Source: RPQJ01 sp963778185
GTDB taxonomy: Bacteria; Pseudomonadota; Gammaproteobacteria; Steroidobacterales; Steroidobacteraceae
Direction: 5' to 3'
Length of the DNA stretch: 64,000 nt
Assembly (NCBI GenBank): GCA_963778185.1
Contig: CAVZTF010000003.1
Span: 1,364,001-1,428,000, forward strand
The notes below the pieces were generated by a model. The model had not been told where the DNA came from. It saw only the letters and a program-made list of their open reading frames with translations, and searched no databases. Both the position numbers and the translations under genes were made by a program. This document shows, piece after piece, positions 62,239-64,000 of this stretch (positions are counted from its first letter, which is position 1; every line of letters starts with the position of its first letter).

Positions 62239-64000
62239 CTAGCTCGCCGGTCCGAGCACCCCCGCCATGCGCAGTTGCTCGACGATCGCGCTGGCCGATT
62301 CCTCGGCGGGCGCGGCGGCCGTGTCGATGTATATCTCGGGGTTTTCCGGCGGCTCGTAGGGCGAGTCGATGCCGGTGAAGTTCTTGAGCTCGCCGCGACG
62401 CGCCTTCTTGTACAGGCCCTTCACGTCACGCGACTCGGCCACGGCGAGCGGCGTGTCCACGTGCACCTCGAGGAACTCGCCGGCCTCGAACAGTGCGCGC
62501 GCCATGCGCCGCTCGGCGCGGAACGGCGAGATGAACGAGACCATCACGATCAGGCCAGCGTCTGCCATCAGCCTGGCAACCTCCGCGACGCGGCGGATGT
62601 TCTCGACGCGATCCGCGTCGGTGAAGCCGAGGTCGCGGTTGAGGCCGTGGCGCACGTTGTCGCCGTCGAGCAGGTAGGTGTGCCGGCCGAGCGAGTGCAG
62701 CTGCTTCTCGACGAGGTTCGCGATCGTGGACTTGCCCGCGCCGGAGAGGCCGGTAAACCACAGTACGCAGGGCTTCTGGCCCTTCAGCGCCGCGCGCGAC
62801 CCCTTGTGGATGTCGAGCGCCTGCCAGTGGATGTTCTGCGAACGGCGCAGCGCGAAGTGGATCAGGCCGGCGCCGACCGTCGCGTTCGACAGGCGGTCGA
62901 TGAGGATGAAGCCGCCGGTGTCGCGGTTCTCCGCGTAGGCGTCGAACACGATCGGCTGGTCGAGCGACAGGTTGCACACGCCGATCTCGTTGAGATCGAG
63001 CTTCTTGGCCGCGAGGTGCTCGAGCGTGTTGACGTTGACCTTGTACTTGGGCTCGGTGATCGCCGCGGTCACCTGCTTGGTGCCGATCTTCAGCCAGTAC
63101 GGGCGGCCCGGCAGCATCGGGTCGTCCGCCATCCAGACGATCGTGGCCTCGAACTGGTCGGCGACGCCCGGCAGCGAGCTCGCGCCGGACAGTACGTCGC
63201 CGCGACTCACGTCGATCTCGTCCTCGAGCGTGATGGTCACCGACTGTCCGGCCACCGCGCGCTCGAGGTCGCCGTCCATGGTCACGATGCGCGCCACGCG
63301 GCTCTCACGGCCCGACGGCAGCGCCCGCAGCCGGTCGCCGGGCTTCACGATGCCGCTTGCGATGGTGCCCGCGAAGCCGCGGAAGTCCAGGTTCGGGCGG
63401 TTCACCCACTGCACCGGCAGGCGGAACGGCTGCTGCTGCAGGCGGTCCTCGATCTCGACCGTCTCGAGGTAGGCCATCAGGGTCGGGCCGTGGTACCAGG
63501 GCGTGTTCTCGCTCGGCGAGGTGATGTTGTCGCCCCTGAGGCCCGACACCGGGATGGCGACCACGTCGTGCAGGTCGATCTGGCGGGCGAAGTCGCGATA
63601 CTCGGCCACGATGGTGTCGAAGACCTCGTGCGAGTATTCGACGAGGTCCATCTTGTTGATGGCCAGCACCACCTTGCGGATGCCGAGCATCGACACCAGG
63701 TAGCTGTGCCGGCGCGTCTGCGTCAGCACGCCCTTGCGCGCATCGATCAGGATCACGGCGAGGTCGGCCGTGGAGGCGCCCGTCACCATGTTGCGCGTGT
63801 ACTGCTCGTGCCCCGGCGTGTCCGCGACGATGAACTTGCGCTTGTCGGTGGAGAAGAAGCGGTAGGCGACGTCGATCGTGATGCCCTGCTCGCGCTCGGC
63901 CGCGAGCCCGTCGACCAGCAGCGCGAAGTCGAGCTCGCCACCCTGCGTGCCGACCTTCTTCGAGTCCGCCTCGAGCGCGGTGAGCTGGTCGTCGAAGATC
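62239..64000 (-). CDS. cysNC: Bifunctional sulfate adenylyltransferase subunit 1 / APS kinase CysNC (partial, 5' end missing)
   Basis: 587 residues are visible up to the right edge and the start is outside. The CysN part has the EF-Tu-like G domain: the G3 motif ADTPGHEQYTRNM and G4 NKMD, followed by beta-barrel domains. The last ~200 residues are APS kinase with the P-loop GLSGAGKSTIANLVE and DGDNVRHGLNRDLGF. Together they activate sulfate to APS and then PAPS. CysD, expected to precede it, is beyond the window. Confidence 0.95.
   Translation of the reverse strand, partial: IFDDQLTALEADSKKVGTQGGELDFALLVDGLAAEREQGITIDVAYRFFSTDKRKFIVADTPGHEQYTRNMVTGASTADLAVILIDARKGVLTQTRRHSYLVSMLGIRKVVLAINKMDLVEYSHEVFDTIVAEYRDFARQIDLHDVVAIPVSGLRGDNITSPSENTPWYHGPTLMAYLETVEIEDRLQQQPFRLPVQWVNRPNLDFRGFAGTIASGIVKPGDRLRALPSGRESRVARIVTMDGDLERAVAGQSVTITLEDEIDVSRGDVLSGASSLPGVADQFEATIVWMADDPMLPGRPYWLKIGTKQVTAAITEPKYKVNVNTLEHLAAKKLDLNEIGVCNLSLDQPIVFDAYAENRDTGGFILIDRLSNATVGAGLIHFALRRSQNIHWQALDIHKGSRAALKGQKPCVLWFTGLSGAGKSTIANLVEKQLHSLGRHTYLLDGDNVRHGLNRDLGFTDADRVENIRRVAEVARLMADAGLIVMVSFISPFRAERRMARALFEAGEFLEVHVDTPLAVAESRDVKGLYKKARRGELKNFTGIDSPYEPPENPEIYIDTAAAPAEESASAIVEQLRMAGVLGPAS

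Overview
The window is dense, GC-rich bacterial chromosome with about 45 protein genes, short gaps and many 1-4 base start/stop overlaps. The gene content points to an aerobic gammaproteobacterium. Evidence includes the run rsmG-parA-parB-atpIBEFHAGDC-glmU, SlyD with a His-rich tail, a fused CysNC, the AcnD/PrpF form of the methylcitrate cycle, a lipoprotein pullulanase and a MscS/MscK-type channel. A Xanthomonadales/Nevskiales/Steroidobacterales-like lineage is plausible, but this is inference from gene content only. I see no tRNA, rRNA, CRISPR array, transposase, integrase or phage gene.

Layout. 1-2913: two convergent paralogues of a large SGNH-hydrolase/TPR protein, the first cut by the window edge. 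3002-17327 (all minus strand): a methyltransferase, a lipoprotein with an NTF2-like domain, then a glycogen/alpha-glucan set: glgP, glgB, an aldo-keto reductase, glgX and a large multi-domain pullulanase lipoprotein. glgA and glgC are not in the window. 17593-20416 (plus): hsp20 and lon, a proteostasis pair. 20462-25817: a CbiM-like membrane protein and a mechanosensitive channel (minus), then DedA and MATE proteins (plus). 25840-31792 (minus): a complete Mrp Na+/H+ antiporter operon with MrpA and MrpB fused. 31816-35331: GST, pirin, a PQQ-type beta-propeller and an alternative oxidase. 35514-38859 (plus): FmdB-type zinc ribbon, rimO and an L,D-transpeptidase. 39021-42310 (minus): slyD, two small membrane/exported proteins and glmS. 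42484-51957 (minus): corA, glmU and the full F1Fo ATP synthase operon. 52291-54740: parB, parA and rsmG, the usual origin-proximal block. 54748-62113 (minus): methylcitrate-cycle genes prpB, prpC, acnD, prpF and prpD, placed directly before rsmG. 62239-64000: 3' part of cysNC.

How the genes work together. GlgP, GlgB, GlgX and pullulanase build branches in, or break down, glycogen-like glucans. PrpC/AcnD/PrpF/PrpD/PrpB convert propionyl-CoA plus oxaloacetate to succinate and pyruvate. The ATP synthase, Mrp antiporter and alternative oxidase deal with proton/sodium gradients and respiratory overflow. GlmU and GlmS feed UDP-GlcNAc and cell-wall synthesis. ParA, ParB and RsmG place the region near the replication origin.

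I found no clear-cut undescribed system. The best second-look items are a set of intergenic hairpin repeats, two of which supply start codons and protein ends to neighbouring genes; a parS-like palindrome before fmdB-rimO; the aldo-keto reductase translationally coupled to glgX; the paired SGNH/TPR proteins; and a bacterial alternative oxidase.
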